The translations under genes and the position numbers were made by a program. DNA of 64,000 bases from Pseudomonadota bacterium (GTDB lineage: Bacteria; Desulfobacterota; Desulfovibrionia; Desulfovibrionales; Desulfovibrionaceae). The stretch is taken from the NCBI GenBank assembly GCA_023460395.1, contig JAEWQB010000024.1, positions 248,001 to 312,000 on the forward strand, read 5' to 3'. Under the pieces are notes generated by a model. The model did not search any database, was not told the DNA's origin, and saw nothing but the letters and a program-made list of their open reading frames with translations. Within the stretch, counting starts at the first letter, position 1, and the number at the start of each line of letters is the position of its first letter. Shown piece after piece: positions 41,803 to 51,458 of the stretch.

Positions 41803-42671
41803 ATGTTCTTCCCTTCCGTTTTCCCGGCATTCCCGGCGTGCGCTGCGCCTTTCATATACGTTACCAGCCGCCACAGACACAGCCGGAACAAACCAGCCGG
41901 AATACGCCAATCCCTCCCTTGCAGGCCCCACCGGACTTCAGCGGCGGCAACATTTCTCACGATGTGGGGGACAACTCTGAGGAGGTGACGGAAAACCGCC
42001 GTCGCCTGCTTCAGGTGCTGGGCGTGGGGACGTGGTGCGAACTTCGTCAGGTACATGGCGACAGGCTGATCTTCGACCCATGCAGCATTCCCCCGGAGGG
42101 GGCAGTCTCTGAAAAGACCAAGGCCGCCTTACCCCCCCAAGGGCATACAGGCATAGCCGGTAGCGAGGCACGCGCTGCCACCATGCCGGAAGCGGATGGC
42201 AGCGCCACCGATATTCCGGGACGGGTGTTGGTTATTAAAACCGCAGATTGCCAGCCAATTTTGCTGGCCCATAAGGAAGGGCAGCACATCGCCGCCCTGC
42301 ATGTGGGCTGGCGGGGTAACCGCATCGGCTTCATTGAAACCGCTGTAACCCGCTTTTGCGACCAATATGGCTTGCGTCCCGCCGAGATTATGGCGGTGCG
42401 CGGCCCCAGCCTCGGCCCCGCCATGGCTGAATTCACAAACTTCGCCACCGAATGGGGCGCGGACTGGACACCGTGGTATGACACCGCACGGCAGACCATG
42501 GATTTATGGCAACTCACCCGGCATCAATTGCAGTGCGCAGGCCTACCTGCCTCCCACATATTCGGGCTGGACCTTTGCACGCACTCCCTGCCGGAACGTT
42601 TTTTTTCCTACCGGCGCAACCGCCGCTGCGGACGCCAAGCCGCGCTAGTGTGGATAGAGGGGGCAACCTAG
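41793..42671 (+). CDS. pgeF: PgeF/YfiH-like laccase-domain protein
   Basis: 292 residues, YfiH/DUF152 family, a Zn enzyme that removes mis-built muropeptide side chains in E. coli (peptidoglycan editing); related proteins act as purine nucleoside phosphorylase/adenosine deaminase. Zn-site motifs: LRQVHGDRL, KTADCQPILLA, ALHVGWRGNR and GPSLGPA. A ~45-residue low-complexity insert separates the VHGD block from the TADC block. GGAACTGGT upstream of the ATG. Confidence 0.88.
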   Translation: MAVNVLPFRFPGIPGVRCAFHIRYQPPQTQPEQTSRNTPIPPLQAPPDFSGGNISHDVGDNSEEVTENRRRLLQVLGVGTWCELRQVHGDRLIFDPCSIPPEGAVSEKTKAALPPQGHTGIAGSEARAATMPEADGSATDIPGRVLVIKTADCQPILLAHKEGQHIAALHVGWRGNRIGFIETAVTRFCDQYGLRPAEIMAVRGPSLGPAMAEFTNFATEWGADWTPWYDTARQTMDLWQLTRHQLQCAGLPASHIFGLDLCTHSLPERFFSYRRNRRCGRQAALVWIEGAT

Positions 42672-42739
42672 ACGCCTATGGAGAACGACACTAGCTGGCA
42701 CAAAAAATGTAATACGGCATATGTCCTGCGGTCATTCTG

Positions 42740-42768
42740 TTGACAGACTCACTGACGGTCTATGCATT
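42740..42768 (+). promoter_or_regulatory. Candidate sigma-70 promoter of the glycan locus
   Basis: Consensus TTGACA at 42740 followed after 17 bases by TGCATT, a weak -10 (a shifted TATGCA gives 15-base spacing). It lies 60-90 bases before the GT2 start at 42829. Confidence 0.4.
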
Positions 42769-42828
42769 GGCAGCCAATGACCACGGAGATCCTTTGATCT
42801 TCCGGCCTCCTCACCCTAAGGAACTGCT

Positions 42829-43995
42829 ATGATTATTTCCGTCGTTATTCCCACATTTAATAGGCTCGATATTCTGCAAGCCGCATTGCGCTGCATTGAA
42901 CAACAAACTCTCCCCGCTGCCCAAATTGAAGTACTTGTTGTTGATGACGGGTCAACCGATGGCACGGTAGATTTCCTAGCGCAATATTCGCCCCAATTCT
43001 CTTTCCGGCACTTTCATCAGCCCGTGAACAAAGGGCCTGCCTCTGCACGCAATGTGGGCATATTGGCAGCCAAAGGCGACGTTGTTCTTATTATAAATGA
43101 CGACACGCTGCTTGCCCCGGATGCCATAGAGCGTCACGCCATAGTGCACAATGCCACAACAGCCACCCCTGTTTCTGTTTTGGGACGATTCGACCTCCCC
43201 GCAGACTTCCGTCAAACGATATGGGGCCACACGCTACAATACTCTGACCTGCTTTTTAGATACCATCTTCTTTCGCACAATACTATTATTCCCAGCCACA
43301 GCTTTTGGTGGAGCTGTAATATTAGTACGCCGCGCAAAGCTCTGCTTGAAGCAGGACTTTTTGATGAGAGTTTCACAGATGGAGCATGGGGAGCAGAAGA
43401 TCAAGAACTTGGCTATCGACTAATTCACAACGCAGTTCCCATTATATATCAAGAAAACATTCACGCGACCCACATGCACCATCTTACCGTTCCGGGGTTC
43501 GCTTCCATGTCCCTTGCGAGAGGAAGCGGGGCAGTGATTTTGTTTTCCAAACACGCGCTCTCATGCCATTATCGCAACGACATAACAGAGCAAGATATTT
43601 TCTTCTGGAAAAATATTCCGCCACGCCTTCTCCAAGCGGAGCAATCTCTTTGCAATGCGCTTAAAGAAACAGAAACAATTAATATAGAAACATCGAAATA
43701 TGACATATACGATAAACAAAATTACTTATCTAAAGATAACTTCCCGCGTATACAAGAAATTATATACTCTATTTACAAAATGAAAACGCGTGACATCCTT
43801 CCGTTGCTATCAAAATACGAATCAAACTTACGAAATTCTATTTCAAAGCATATCACAGAAAAAGAATCTTCTTCAATAATTTTACAACCTTTATATTTTG
43901 CTTCAATTATACTAAGATATTATTATGACAGCATCGCCATATGCAATTCTAATAAAATACATAACTTCATAAAAAATAATACAACAAGAAAATGA
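42829..43995 (+). CDS. GT2-family glycosyltransferase with A+T-rich tail
   Basis: 388 residues. GT-A domain to ~275: ISVVIPTFNRLDILQAALRC, LVVDDGSTDGTVDF, ASARNVGILAAKGDVVLIINDD and GAWGAEDQELGYRL. The last ~110 residues are Lys/Asn/Ile/Ser-rich, encoded by markedly A+T-rich DNA, unlike the first part. GGAACTGCT precedes the ATG. It overlaps the next glycosyltransferase by four bases. Donor unknown; the domain resembles chondroitin-synthase-like GT2 enzymes. Confidence 0.87.
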   Translation: MIISVVIPTFNRLDILQAALRCIEQQTLPAAQIEVLVVDDGSTDGTVDFLAQYSPQFSFRHFHQPVNKGPASARNVGILAAKGDVVLIINDDTLLAPDAIERHAIVHNATTATPVSVLGRFDLPADFRQTIWGHTLQYSDLLFRYHLLSHNTIIPSHSFWWSCNISTPRKALLEAGLFDESFTDGAWGAEDQELGYRLIHNAVPIIYQENIHATHMHHLTVPGFASMSLARGSGAVILFSKHALSCHYRNDITEQDIFFWKNIPPRLLQAEQSLCNALKETETINIETSKYDIYDKQNYLSKDNFPRIQEIIYSIYKMKTRDILPLLSKYESNLRNSISKHITEKESSSIILQPLYFASIILRYYYDSIAICNSNKIHNFIKNNTTRK

Positions 43996-44924
43996 AAGAT
44001 ATTTCAATAGTAATACCATATTACAATCACGTTGATACGCTTCCTAAGCTTCTTGACGCCATATCACAGCAATCCATTACAAATATAGAAAGTATCATCG
44101 TAGATGATTGTTCTGACGTTCCTTGCGATGCAATAGTGCGAGCCTATCAGAAAAACGGCCTTTGCGTCTCTCTCATCCGCAATACAAAACGCGAACAGAC
44201 AAAAAATACGCGCCTCAGAGGCATCTCCTCGGCGCAAGGACGGCTTGTCACATGCATTGATGCGGATGACACGCTGTATGGCACCAAAGCGCTTTGCTAC
44301 CACATCGAAAAACAGCGCGAAACCAATGCGGACATCACGCATTTTTCAGCACATATTTCGCGGGCAGGCAAAGCACTGCCCCCCCATGACGTTAGGTGGG
44401 GCCAACCGCTGCTCGAAGGATTTTACGAAGGAGACATCTACTCGCAATTCACCCAAAGCGGGTTTGCCGGGCACACGATTTGGGGGAAAATTATCAAAAA
44501 AACGCTGTGGGACGCCGTGTTGCCCCACGCGCTAACCTCAAGCGTACGGCGCTATGCGGAAGATTTTTTTCTTAGCGCCCTGCTCTACTTTCATGCCCGA
44601 AGCTATTACGGAAGCAGCAGAATCGGCTACGTGTACGACTGGCAGGACAAAACAAACCACAAAGCGTTCGGACGGGCCGCCACGTATCACAGCATGCTGG
44701 AAGAATTCATTCCATACATATGCCGCAATGGCGTTGCTCCCGCCGCGCTGGAAAAAACACGCGCCCACTTACTGGACCGTGTCCGCTTTTATGTTTCGCT
44801 CTTCCTCTCGAACAGCATGGGAGGACAGGCAACGGCCCCCCTCCCCCCCGAATTTTACGGAGCGATGCTTGAGCATGGCGATGCTGAAAAAGTGCTGCGG
44901 GTTCTTATGGATGGCCTGCACTAA
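43992..44924 (+). CDS. GT2-family glycosyltransferase
   Basis: 310 residues starting in the ATGA overlap. ISIVIPYYNHVDTLPKLLDA, SIIVDDCSDVPCD, and LVTCIDADDTLYGT give the GT2 nucleotide and metal (DxD-like DAD) sites. The C-terminal part (WDAVLPHALTSSVRRYAEDFF) matches the conserved region of capsule and teichoic-type GT2 enzymes. G+C content rises again along the gene. Converges with the TagF-like gene, 8 bases apart. Confidence 0.87.
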   Translation: MKDISIVIPYYNHVDTLPKLLDAISQQSITNIESIIVDDCSDVPCDAIVRAYQKNGLCVSLIRNTKREQTKNTRLRGISSAQGRLVTCIDADDTLYGTKALCYHIEKQRETNADITHFSAHISRAGKALPPHDVRWGQPLLEGFYEGDIYSQFTQSGFAGHTIWGKIIKKTLWDAVLPHALTSSVRRYAEDFFLSALLYFHARSYYGSSRIGYVYDWQDKTNHKAFGRAATYHSMLEEFIPYICRNGVAPAALEKTRAHLLDRVRFYVSLFLSNSMGGQATAPLPPEFYGAMLEHGDAEKVLRVLMDGLH

Positions 44925-44932
44925 GCTCGCAA

Positions 44933-46120
44933 CTATCCGGCAGAGAAAAACCGTTCACGAACCAAGGCAGCCAGCCGTTCGGCGGCGCATCCGTCCGGGT
45001 GCGTAAACAATTGGTCCCGCAGGGCAATTCTTTCCGATTCCCACGAATCCTGTCCATCCACGAGCAAACCGCGCAGCGCGGCAAACAGCCCCTCGGCATC
45101 CGTAGGGCGCGGCCCCGGTGCCATATCCTCGTAAGCATAGAACATGCCCCGGTCACGGGCGAGATACTTTGGCAAATCGTATGGGAAAAAAACCTGCGGT
45201 CGGCCTGTAAGCAAGAAGTCGTAGGCTACGGAGGAATAATCTGTCAGTAAACAGTCCGCTTCGGCCAGCAACGGGTAGGCGTCAGAATTTGAGCGGACAA
45301 GGTGTACCGTTTTGAAGTCGCTCGTGCCGGAAATAGACAGATATGGGTGAAATTTCAAAAAAAACGCGACCTTATTGGCTCTGCCAAAAGCTTCTAAGCG
45401 CCCCACGTCTAGTGCGCCATCGGCAAAGGCATCTCCTCCGGTATCCCGGAACGTGGGCATAAAAAAGACCGCCTTGTACCCGCTTTTACGCAACGCCCTA
45501 AGCCGGGCCAGAGCTTCTTTGTCCACCCCCAGAAACTCGTGGGAGTTTTCCTCTCCTCCGGGACGCAGCAGCACATCGTTGCGCGGATAGCCCGTTTCCC
45601 ACATTGCTGTACATTGAAAGGCCTTTCCCAGCGACGTCTCCGTTACAAACGATGAGGTGGAAAGCACCGCGTCGTATCCAGAATACCCTTGCTGCAAGTG
45701 CAGGCGCTTTTCTGAAGTCATATTCACGGACGAGGCCATCTCTGGAAATCCAATAAGCTTGAGCGGAATGCCATGCCACATCTGGAGAGTCTTGGCCCGG
45801 GAGAGCAGGTGAAACGCGGGCGTCTCAGTTTTCCACCAAAAGTCATCCGCAATCACAAGTTTCGCTTTGGGAAGAATATGCACAGCCTCGTCAGAAGGAA
45901 AAAGCAGGGAAGGCAACCCCGCTTGCTGAAGAACACGGTGTTCTTCTTCATGGTGTGTAAGGAAAAACGGTGTAAATGGCTGCTTATGACGCACGCAATA
46001 CAAGAAAAAGTATTTCACGTTATCCATAAACCAGCCGCCTACACGTCCGGCAAAAATTACCAGATCAGTTTTTCTGGTTTTATGTGCAAGCTCCTGAAAC
46101 AATGCTTCAATCTTCTCCAC
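44933..46120 (-). CDS. CDP-glycerol glycerophosphotransferase-like protein (TagF family)
   Basis: 395 residues from a GTG at 46120, preceded by GAGGGGA; a TTG at 46141 is less likely. GT-B fold. Motifs: MWHGIPLKLIGFP, STSSFVTETSLGKAF, FFMPTFRDTGGDAF, and LLTDYSSVAYDFLLTGRPQVFFPYDL (~325-350), the TagF-type donor site. Enzymes of this family transfer glycerol- or ribitol-phosphate from the CDP form. Its partner upstream on the same strand is a LicC-like nucleotidyltransferase, 44 bases away. Confidence 0.85.
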   Translation of the reverse strand: MEKIEALFQELAHKTRKTDLVIFAGRVGGWFMDNVKYFFLYCVRHKQPFTPFFLTHHEEEHRVLQQAGLPSLLFPSDEAVHILPKAKLVIADDFWWKTETPAFHLLSRAKTLQMWHGIPLKLIGFPEMASSVNMTSEKRLHLQQGYSGYDAVLSTSSFVTETSLGKAFQCTAMWETGYPRNDVLLRPGGEENSHEFLGVDKEALARLRALRKSGYKAVFFMPTFRDTGGDAFADGALDVGRLEAFGRANKVAFFLKFHPYLSISGTSDFKTVHLVRSNSDAYPLLAEADCLLTDYSSVAYDFLLTGRPQVFFPYDLPKYLARDRGMFYAYEDMAPGPRPTDAEGLFAALRGLLVDGQDSWESERIALRDQLFTHPDGCAAERLAALVRERFFSAG

Positions 46121-46164
46121 GTGCGCTCCCCTCTCCGCCAATATAACACGGCACTAATAATCCA

Positions 46165-46851
46165 CTATTTTTCACCGTAAGGATCTTCAGAAAACAAGCG
46201 CCTAGCTTCCACAAGGTCTGCCTCAAAGTCCACCTCTATGCAGCGAAAGGCCGAAATATCAACCGCGCGAAAGGCGGCCTTTCCTATGAGCAACTCCAAG
46301 GCACGCTCAAAGTAGTCATCGGGACGGCACTCTTCCAGCGCGCCCACCAGCGCGGGAAGATCCTGCCGGGAGACGCGGTTGACCCCCACGGCCTCACCTT
46401 CAGGCTCTGTGACGTGCTTGGAAATAGCGACAATTTTTCCCTGCACATCCGTGCGGTACTTCACCTCTTCCTCGCCGCACCGCTGCTTATTCACAGCCAC
46501 AGCGCTACCCTCTGTTTCCAGCAACAGCCGGACCACTTCGGGATCAAAGACAACATCTCCATTACACCACAACACATCGTCATCAATATCCTGCAGGCCC
46601 GCCAGCAGGCTTTTTGAGGTATTCGTCAAATAGAACACAGGATTATATTTAAAAACAACTTGGGGAAACTCTTCCATAAGCAACGATTTTTTGAACCCCA
46701 CCACCACGTGAATTTCGCGAATGCCAAATTCCCGCAAGATACGTATCTGGCGCCCCAGAATACGCTCGCCTGTTTTCAAGAATGACAATGACTTGGGAAA
46801 GGGCTGTCCCAAGCGGCTGCCTACGCCGGCGGCAAGAATTACGGCTTTCAT
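46165..46851 (-). CDS. LicC-like nucleotidyltransferase
   Basis: 228 residues from the ATG at 46851. Nucleotidyltransferase start VILAAGVGSRLGQPFPKSLS, then HVVVGFKKSLL, YNPVFYLTNTSKSLLAGLQD and a metal aspartate in LWCNGDVVFD. The NTSKS-type loop is characteristic of LicC/choline-phosphate-type cytidylyltransferases. Substrate is unknown; with a TagF-like neighbour, I infer an alditol- or alcohol-phosphate activated by CTP. Confidence 0.8.
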   Translation of the reverse strand: MKAVILAAGVGSRLGQPFPKSLSFLKTGERILGRQIRILREFGIREIHVVVGFKKSLLMEEFPQVVFKYNPVFYLTNTSKSLLAGLQDIDDDVLWCNGDVVFDPEVVRLLLETEGSAVAVNKQRCGEEEVKYRTDVQGKIVAISKHVTEPEGEAVGVNRVSRQDLPALVGALEECRPDDYFERALELLIGKAAFRAVDISAFRCIEVDFEADLVEARRLFSEDPYGEK

Positions 46852-47108
46852 AAAATGCTCCTCATCGTATAAGCTATGCCACATCTATGCACAGGATATG
46901 CCACTGACATTGTAAGCATCCCGCGAAGGATCATTCTGTTCGTAGCACACAGAGTACCGGGCCGTCCTGTGTCCGTTTTTTGGACAGAAAGTACGCATCT
47001 TATTGTAGGCACGGTTTTTGCTTTAAACTGAAATGTTTGTCGGATATGCGACACCCACAGCCAAAACAACAAGAATGTACCAGCCATAGTACCGAATGAG
47101 ACAAAGCA

Positions 47109-47924
47109 ATGCACAGTAACGCGCACCTCCAGCAAAACGCCGAACACGCAAAGGTGCACATCCATCATTTGGAAATTCATGTGTCTCACGCATGTAACTT
47201 ACGGTGTGCTAATTGTTCGCACTATTGCGATATTGGGTATCCTCAAAAGATTAACCATGACGACGCGCTAGGAAGCATCCTTGCATGGTCAAAAAAACTG
47301 CATATTGACCAATTCGCCCTGCTTGGCGGAGAACCGCTACTCGAAAAACGCGTCACCGAATATGTGCGAATAGCCGCCGAGGCTTTCCCGCTTGCTGAAC
47401 GTAGACTGGTCACAAATGGTGTGCTTCTGCATGCTCACGACGACGCACTCGCCCAAGCCATAAAAGAAACAAATACAAGGCTTATCATAAGCAGCCACGC
47501 CATTCCTGAAAACCAAAAGCCTCTGTTGGCGAAAAGCCTTTCTAAATTAAAGCACTGGATACAAAAATACGCTCTTAATGTTACGATCAAGCCCATTGAT
47601 TCACGATGGTTCAAACTATACCACGGCCTTGGGAAAAAAATGCTGCCCTTTGACGACAGATGCCCCGAACAGAGCAGAGCGCGCTGTGTAACCCCCTGCG
47701 TAAATCTGCACGAAGGCGCGTTGTGGAAGTGCCCTCCCTTGGCATATCTTCCCATGGTCATTGAATCCCTACACTATAAGAAGGCATGGGAACCCTACCT
47801 TGCCTACCGCCCTCTACAGCTTTCCGCATCTGTCCAAGAGCTGGCCCACATAGCAACAGACTCACACTGCTGCGCCATGTGCCCCAAGACCCCAAAACTC
47901 GATCTCGTGCAGCACGCCCTGTAG
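47109..47924 (+). CDS. Radical SAM protein
   Basis: 271 residues. Cluster motif CNLRCANCSHYC, then LLGGEPLL and TNGVLL, as in many radical SAM barrels. A Cys-rich C-terminus (RCPEQSRARCVTPCV, HCCAMCPK) suggests a second cluster, like a SPASM domain. No SD is evident before the ATG at 47109. It sits in a glycan locus ahead of an FkbM-like gene, so a sugar or surface-peptide modification is possible, though unproven. Divergent from the LicC-like gene. Confidence 0.8.
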   Translation: MHSNAHLQQNAEHAKVHIHHLEIHVSHACNLRCANCSHYCDIGYPQKINHDDALGSILAWSKKLHIDQFALLGGEPLLEKRVTEYVRIAAEAFPLAERRLVTNGVLLHAHDDALAQAIKETNTRLIISSHAIPENQKPLLAKSLSKLKHWIQKYALNVTIKPIDSRWFKLYHGLGKKMLPFDDRCPEQSRARCVTPCVNLHEGALWKCPPLAYLPMVIESLHYKKAWEPYLAYRPLQLSASVQELAHIATDSHCCAMCPKTPKLDLVQHAL

Positions 47925-47951
47925 CCACACAGACACCTCAGGAGCCTCTGA

Positions 47952-48833
47952 ATGTCCACGCAAACCTATTCCACAGCCGATCTGCTTCTTGCCCTTCTAG
48001 GAAAAACTAACGAGTTGCAGGGAGCCATTAAGCGCAACACCCACCTGCTGGCGTCTCAAGAGCTGGAGCGACTTCGGCAGGATATCCGCCAGAGACAACC
48101 CGCCAATCCCGCGGGGTACGGCTGGAAAAGCTATTCACAAAACGATGAGGACGGCATCATCCGCTACTGTCTGCAAAAGCTTGCGGAAAACACCCACCTC
48201 GAAAAAACGTTTGTTGAAATTGGAATTGGTCGTGGATACGAAAATAACAGTTACCAGCTTCTGCTTGATGGCTTCTCAGGCTGCTGGGTAGATGGCAATA
48301 GCGAATTCATCGCGCAAGTACGCCCGCATGTTCCAACCGGTCAGCGGCGCCTCCTTGTGCATGAAACCTTTGTAACATTAGAAAACATTCAAGAAACCAT
48401 AGCCGTTTGTCGCTCTTTTTTGCGCGAAAGGTCAGTGGACTTTTTTTCGCTTGATGTAGATGGCAATGACTACCACTTCCTTCCTTCATGCCTCGCCCTG
48501 CTCCAGCCAAAACTTGTTTGTGTGGAGTATAATGGGAAATTCCCTCCCCCAACAGCACTGCACATGCGATACAACCCCACCTACGTGTGGGACAGAACCG
48601 ACTATCAGGGCGCTTCCCTGCAAGACATGGCAAACGTGATGCGGGGATACACGCTTGTTGCGTGCAGCGTTGTCGGCATCAACGCGTTTTTCGTGCGAGA
48701 CGACTTGTGTACGGGCTTTACCCCCTACACAATAGAAGAATTGTACCAGCCGGCCCGTATGGAACTGTTGGCTATCCCCCAAGGACATCCACCAGCGCAT
48801 TCGTGGCTGCGGCAGGCACTAAAGACAAGATAA
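47952..48833 (+). CDS. FkbM-like SAM methyltransferase
   Basis: 293 residues. SYSQNDEDGIIRYCLQKL and TFVEIGIGRGYENNSYQLL with SGCWVDGN are the SAM-binding region of an FkbM-type family. FFSLDVDGNDYHFL supplies acidic residues. It likely O-methylates a sugar, or is a related fold without activity. GGAG upstream. It follows the radical SAM gene by 27 bases, so the two are probably co-transcribed. Confidence 0.72.
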   Translation: MSTQTYSTADLLLALLGKTNELQGAIKRNTHLLASQELERLRQDIRQRQPANPAGYGWKSYSQNDEDGIIRYCLQKLAENTHLEKTFVEIGIGRGYENNSYQLLLDGFSGCWVDGNSEFIAQVRPHVPTGQRRLLVHETFVTLENIQETIAVCRSFLRERSVDFFSLDVDGNDYHFLPSCLALLQPKLVCVEYNGKFPPPTALHMRYNPTYVWDRTDYQGASLQDMANVMRGYTLVACSVVGINAFFVRDDLCTGFTPYTIEELYQPARMELLAIPQGHPPAHSWLRQALKTR

Positions 48834-48855
48834 TGCGTACCAACAGGAACATCTC

Positions 48856-50763
48856 ATGGATATGAATATTGTTTTTTCGTGCGATGAGAATTACGCCCCT
48901 TTTCTGGCGACAACCTTGGCGTCTATTTTATGGAACAGCGCCGAGGAAGATCATTTTTCTTTTTACGTACTTGATGGCGGGTTAAGCAGATTAAGCAAAG
49001 CCAAGATCAGTGCGCTCCGGCAGCGCAAAGATTTTACCATCAGCTACATCCCCTTTGACTACGCCAAAGTGGAAGCCTGCCCCACAATGGCTCATTTCTC
49101 TAAAGCCGCGTATTTCCGATTTTTTATGGCAGAGCTTATCCCCACAGCCGACAGGCTGCTCTACCTCGATGTGGATTTAATAATAAAAACAAGCCTTTCC
49201 CCGTTATATACGACAGATATGGGGAAAAATATTATAGCGGCTATACCTAGGGGAAAGTCTGATCGTCTGGGCATGAAAGACCAACGCCTGTTCAACTCTG
49301 GAGTTATGCTTATTGACGCGGAGTCATGGAGAAAATGGAATATAGCCGAGAAACTTGTCTCCACAACAAATAAAATTATTGATAAAATAAAATTAGTTGA
49401 TCAAGATGTATTAAATTTTTTATTTAAAAATCAAATTACATATATTGAGAATGAATGGAATGTCAGACAGCAGGATGTAAATAAAGTCTCTGGCGCAAAA
49501 ATATTACATTTTTCTGGAGCAAAGTTCGAAAGCGCTCTCTGCATAGAACTTTTTACATACCTCGATAAAACAGAATTTACTTCTTTTGGAACAAATTCAC
49601 ACAGTGAGTTGCTATACCATCTTTTGTATAAAGAAAAAACACGTCAGCATAAAACAGAAGAATGCTCAAAAAAATCTGTAGCATTTATTTTGACTAAATT
49701 TCTAGATTTAACATCATTACAAAGTATTATAAAATACTTCACGGAACACCAAGATATTTCAGTAAAAATATGCGTATTGGGAGAAACCTTGGAAAGTCCG
49801 CAAGATAAATTTCTAAAAATGCATCTAGAAAATCACAATATTCCGCACTACACCCAATTATCTGAACTTATTAATGATGTTGTCTTTCTCACAAACCCTT
49901 ATTTAGACCCTTTAATATACCGTTATCTTTTAGAATTAAATAACAAAATTATTTATATTCCGTATGGAACCTCTATATCAAACGAAGATTACACCCATGA
50001 AGTGCATTACAACCGATTAGTTCACAACATCGCATGGAAAGTGTACGCGATAGATGACTTTCAAATTACTCTTTATAAAAAATATTGCACAAACTTTCAT
50101 CATAAACGGATTAAGGCCATTCACACATCTCCCAAATTTGACCCGATCTCCCATAACTGGGAAAAAACAGCGGGCAAGGCTAAAACATTTTTATGGAACA
50201 TTCACTTCAACGCAATTCCCGGTGATCACATAGAAGGTCTGGATAAGACGTGGTCTGCCTTTTTCTTTTACCATAAGGCAATTCACGAATTTTTCAAAAA
50301 AAATACACAACTATCACTGGTGATACGACCTCACCACAATGTGTACTACTATAACAAAATTGAGATACTAAACGCGCTACAAAAATTTGAGTCTCTCCCC
50401 AATGTGCGAATAGAACCCGCACTCGCCTTCGGGTACGACTCGGCACTTTCCGAAGCAGACGCATTTATCTCTGACCTTTCGTCCATGGTCGTAGACATGT
50501 CCATTACGGGAAAACCCATACTCCTGCTGACCTATGAAAAGTCCTGTCAGTGGAACAGCTTTGCGGAAAATATTTTTTCCACATTTACCTACACTGTCCA
50601 CAGCACGCCTGAGTTTGAAAGAGTTACACAAGACCTTGCTGAAGGAATTGACCCCTTGCGAACGCAACGTATACAGGCGTTAGAAAGTGAAAGCATTTTT
50701 ACTCTCAGGCGCCCTGCGGCGGAAATAATAGCAGAAGATATTTTTCCCAACATAACCAATTAA
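48856..50763 (+). CDS. Fusion of a GT8 glycosyltransferase and a TagF-like domain
   Basis: 635 residues. The first ~255 residues are a GT8 transferase: NIVFSCDENYAPFLATTLAS, SKAAYFRFFMAELIP, LYLDVDLIIK (DxD), FNSGVMLID and ILHFSGA. Residues ~270-630 resemble the TagF GT-B module, with VIRPHHN and ADAFISDLSSMVVDMSITGKPILLL (~545-570). The usual WHG-type motif is missing. DNA is A+T-rich from ~49300. It probably adds a hexose and a phospho-alditol in one chain. GGAA precedes the ATG. Confidence 0.78.
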   Translation: MDMNIVFSCDENYAPFLATTLASILWNSAEEDHFSFYVLDGGLSRLSKAKISALRQRKDFTISYIPFDYAKVEACPTMAHFSKAAYFRFFMAELIPTADRLLYLDVDLIIKTSLSPLYTTDMGKNIIAAIPRGKSDRLGMKDQRLFNSGVMLIDAESWRKWNIAEKLVSTTNKIIDKIKLVDQDVLNFLFKNQITYIENEWNVRQQDVNKVSGAKILHFSGAKFESALCIELFTYLDKTEFTSFGTNSHSELLYHLLYKEKTRQHKTEECSKKSVAFILTKFLDLTSLQSIIKYFTEHQDISVKICVLGETLESPQDKFLKMHLENHNIPHYTQLSELINDVVFLTNPYLDPLIYRYLLELNNKIIYIPYGTSISNEDYTHEVHYNRLVHNIAWKVYAIDDFQITLYKKYCTNFHHKRIKAIHTSPKFDPISHNWEKTAGKAKTFLWNIHFNAIPGDHIEGLDKTWSAFFFYHKAIHEFFKKNTQLSLVIRPHHNVYYYNKIEILNALQKFESLPNVRIEPALAFGYDSALSEADAFISDLSSMVVDMSITGKPILLLTYEKSCQWNSFAENIFSTFTYTVHSTPEFERVTQDLAEGIDPLRTQRIQALESESIFTLRRPAAEIIAEDIFPNITN

Positions 50764-50834
50764 TAACAAAATATTTTCTTCAATTATCAACAAAAAACCT
50801 GTCTTGTGCGTACTAAATGCAAGGATATACGACA

Positions 50835-51458
50835 ATGAACAGTAACATAAAATTTGTCTTTGACCTTGATGGAACACTTACCAAGCAGGAGACACTTCCG
50901 CTCATTGCCAATACATTTAAAATTACTGAAAAAATAGAAAAACTTACGAAAGAGACAATATCTGGAAATGTCCCTTTCATAGAAAGCTTTATTAAAAGGG
51001 TAAATATTTTAGGAGAACTTCCTGTTTCAGAAGTTTCCAAACTTTTGCACAGCACAGAAATATACCCTGAAATACATAAATTTATACAAAAAAATTTGGA
51101 TAAATGCGTTATCGCAACAGGAAATCTTGACTGCTGGATTAGCGAACTTGCCCAAAAAATAGGGTGTGAACTTTTTTGCTCTTCAGCTGAAGTCACTAAT
51201 AATTCCGTCACCAAGATAACAAAGATCTTGCGCAAGGAAAGCGTCGTGAGCTTTCTGCAACAACAGGGAGCCTTCGTTGTCTTTATCGGAGACGGAAATA
51301 ATGACATGGAAGCGATGAGAACCGCTAATATTTCAATTGCATGTGCGCTTACGCACCGTCCGGCGAATAGCGTTTTGTCTATTGCAGACTATCTTGTCCA
51401 CAGCGAGGATTCATTATGCCGTCTGACAAATCAATTGTTATCAGTTGTGCCGGAATAG
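50835..51458 (+). CDS. SerB-like HAD-superfamily phosphatase
   Basis: 207 residues from the ATG at 50835, with AAGGA upstream. Motif I FDLDGTLTKQE holds the nucleophilic Asp, motif II is ATGNLD, and motif IV is GDGNNDMEAM. The cap resembles phosphoserine phosphatase. In this locus it may make or remove a phosphorylated alcohol before CTP activation. It overlaps the next gene by 43 bases. A+T-rich. Confidence 0.82.
   Translation: MNSNIKFVFDLDGTLTKQETLPLIANTFKITEKIEKLTKETISGNVPFIESFIKRVNILGELPVSEVSKLLHSTEIYPEIHKFIQKNLDKCVIATGNLDCWISELAQKIGCELFCSSAEVTNNSVTKITKILRKESVVSFLQQQGAFVVFIGDGNNDMEAMRTANISIACALTHRPANSVLSIADYLVHSEDSLCRLTNQLLSVVPE

Noticed and set aside
42691..42706. CTGGCAC upstream of the glycan locus as a sigma-54 promoter
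   Set aside because: No TTGC at the -12 position; a sigma-70 match lies further downstream.
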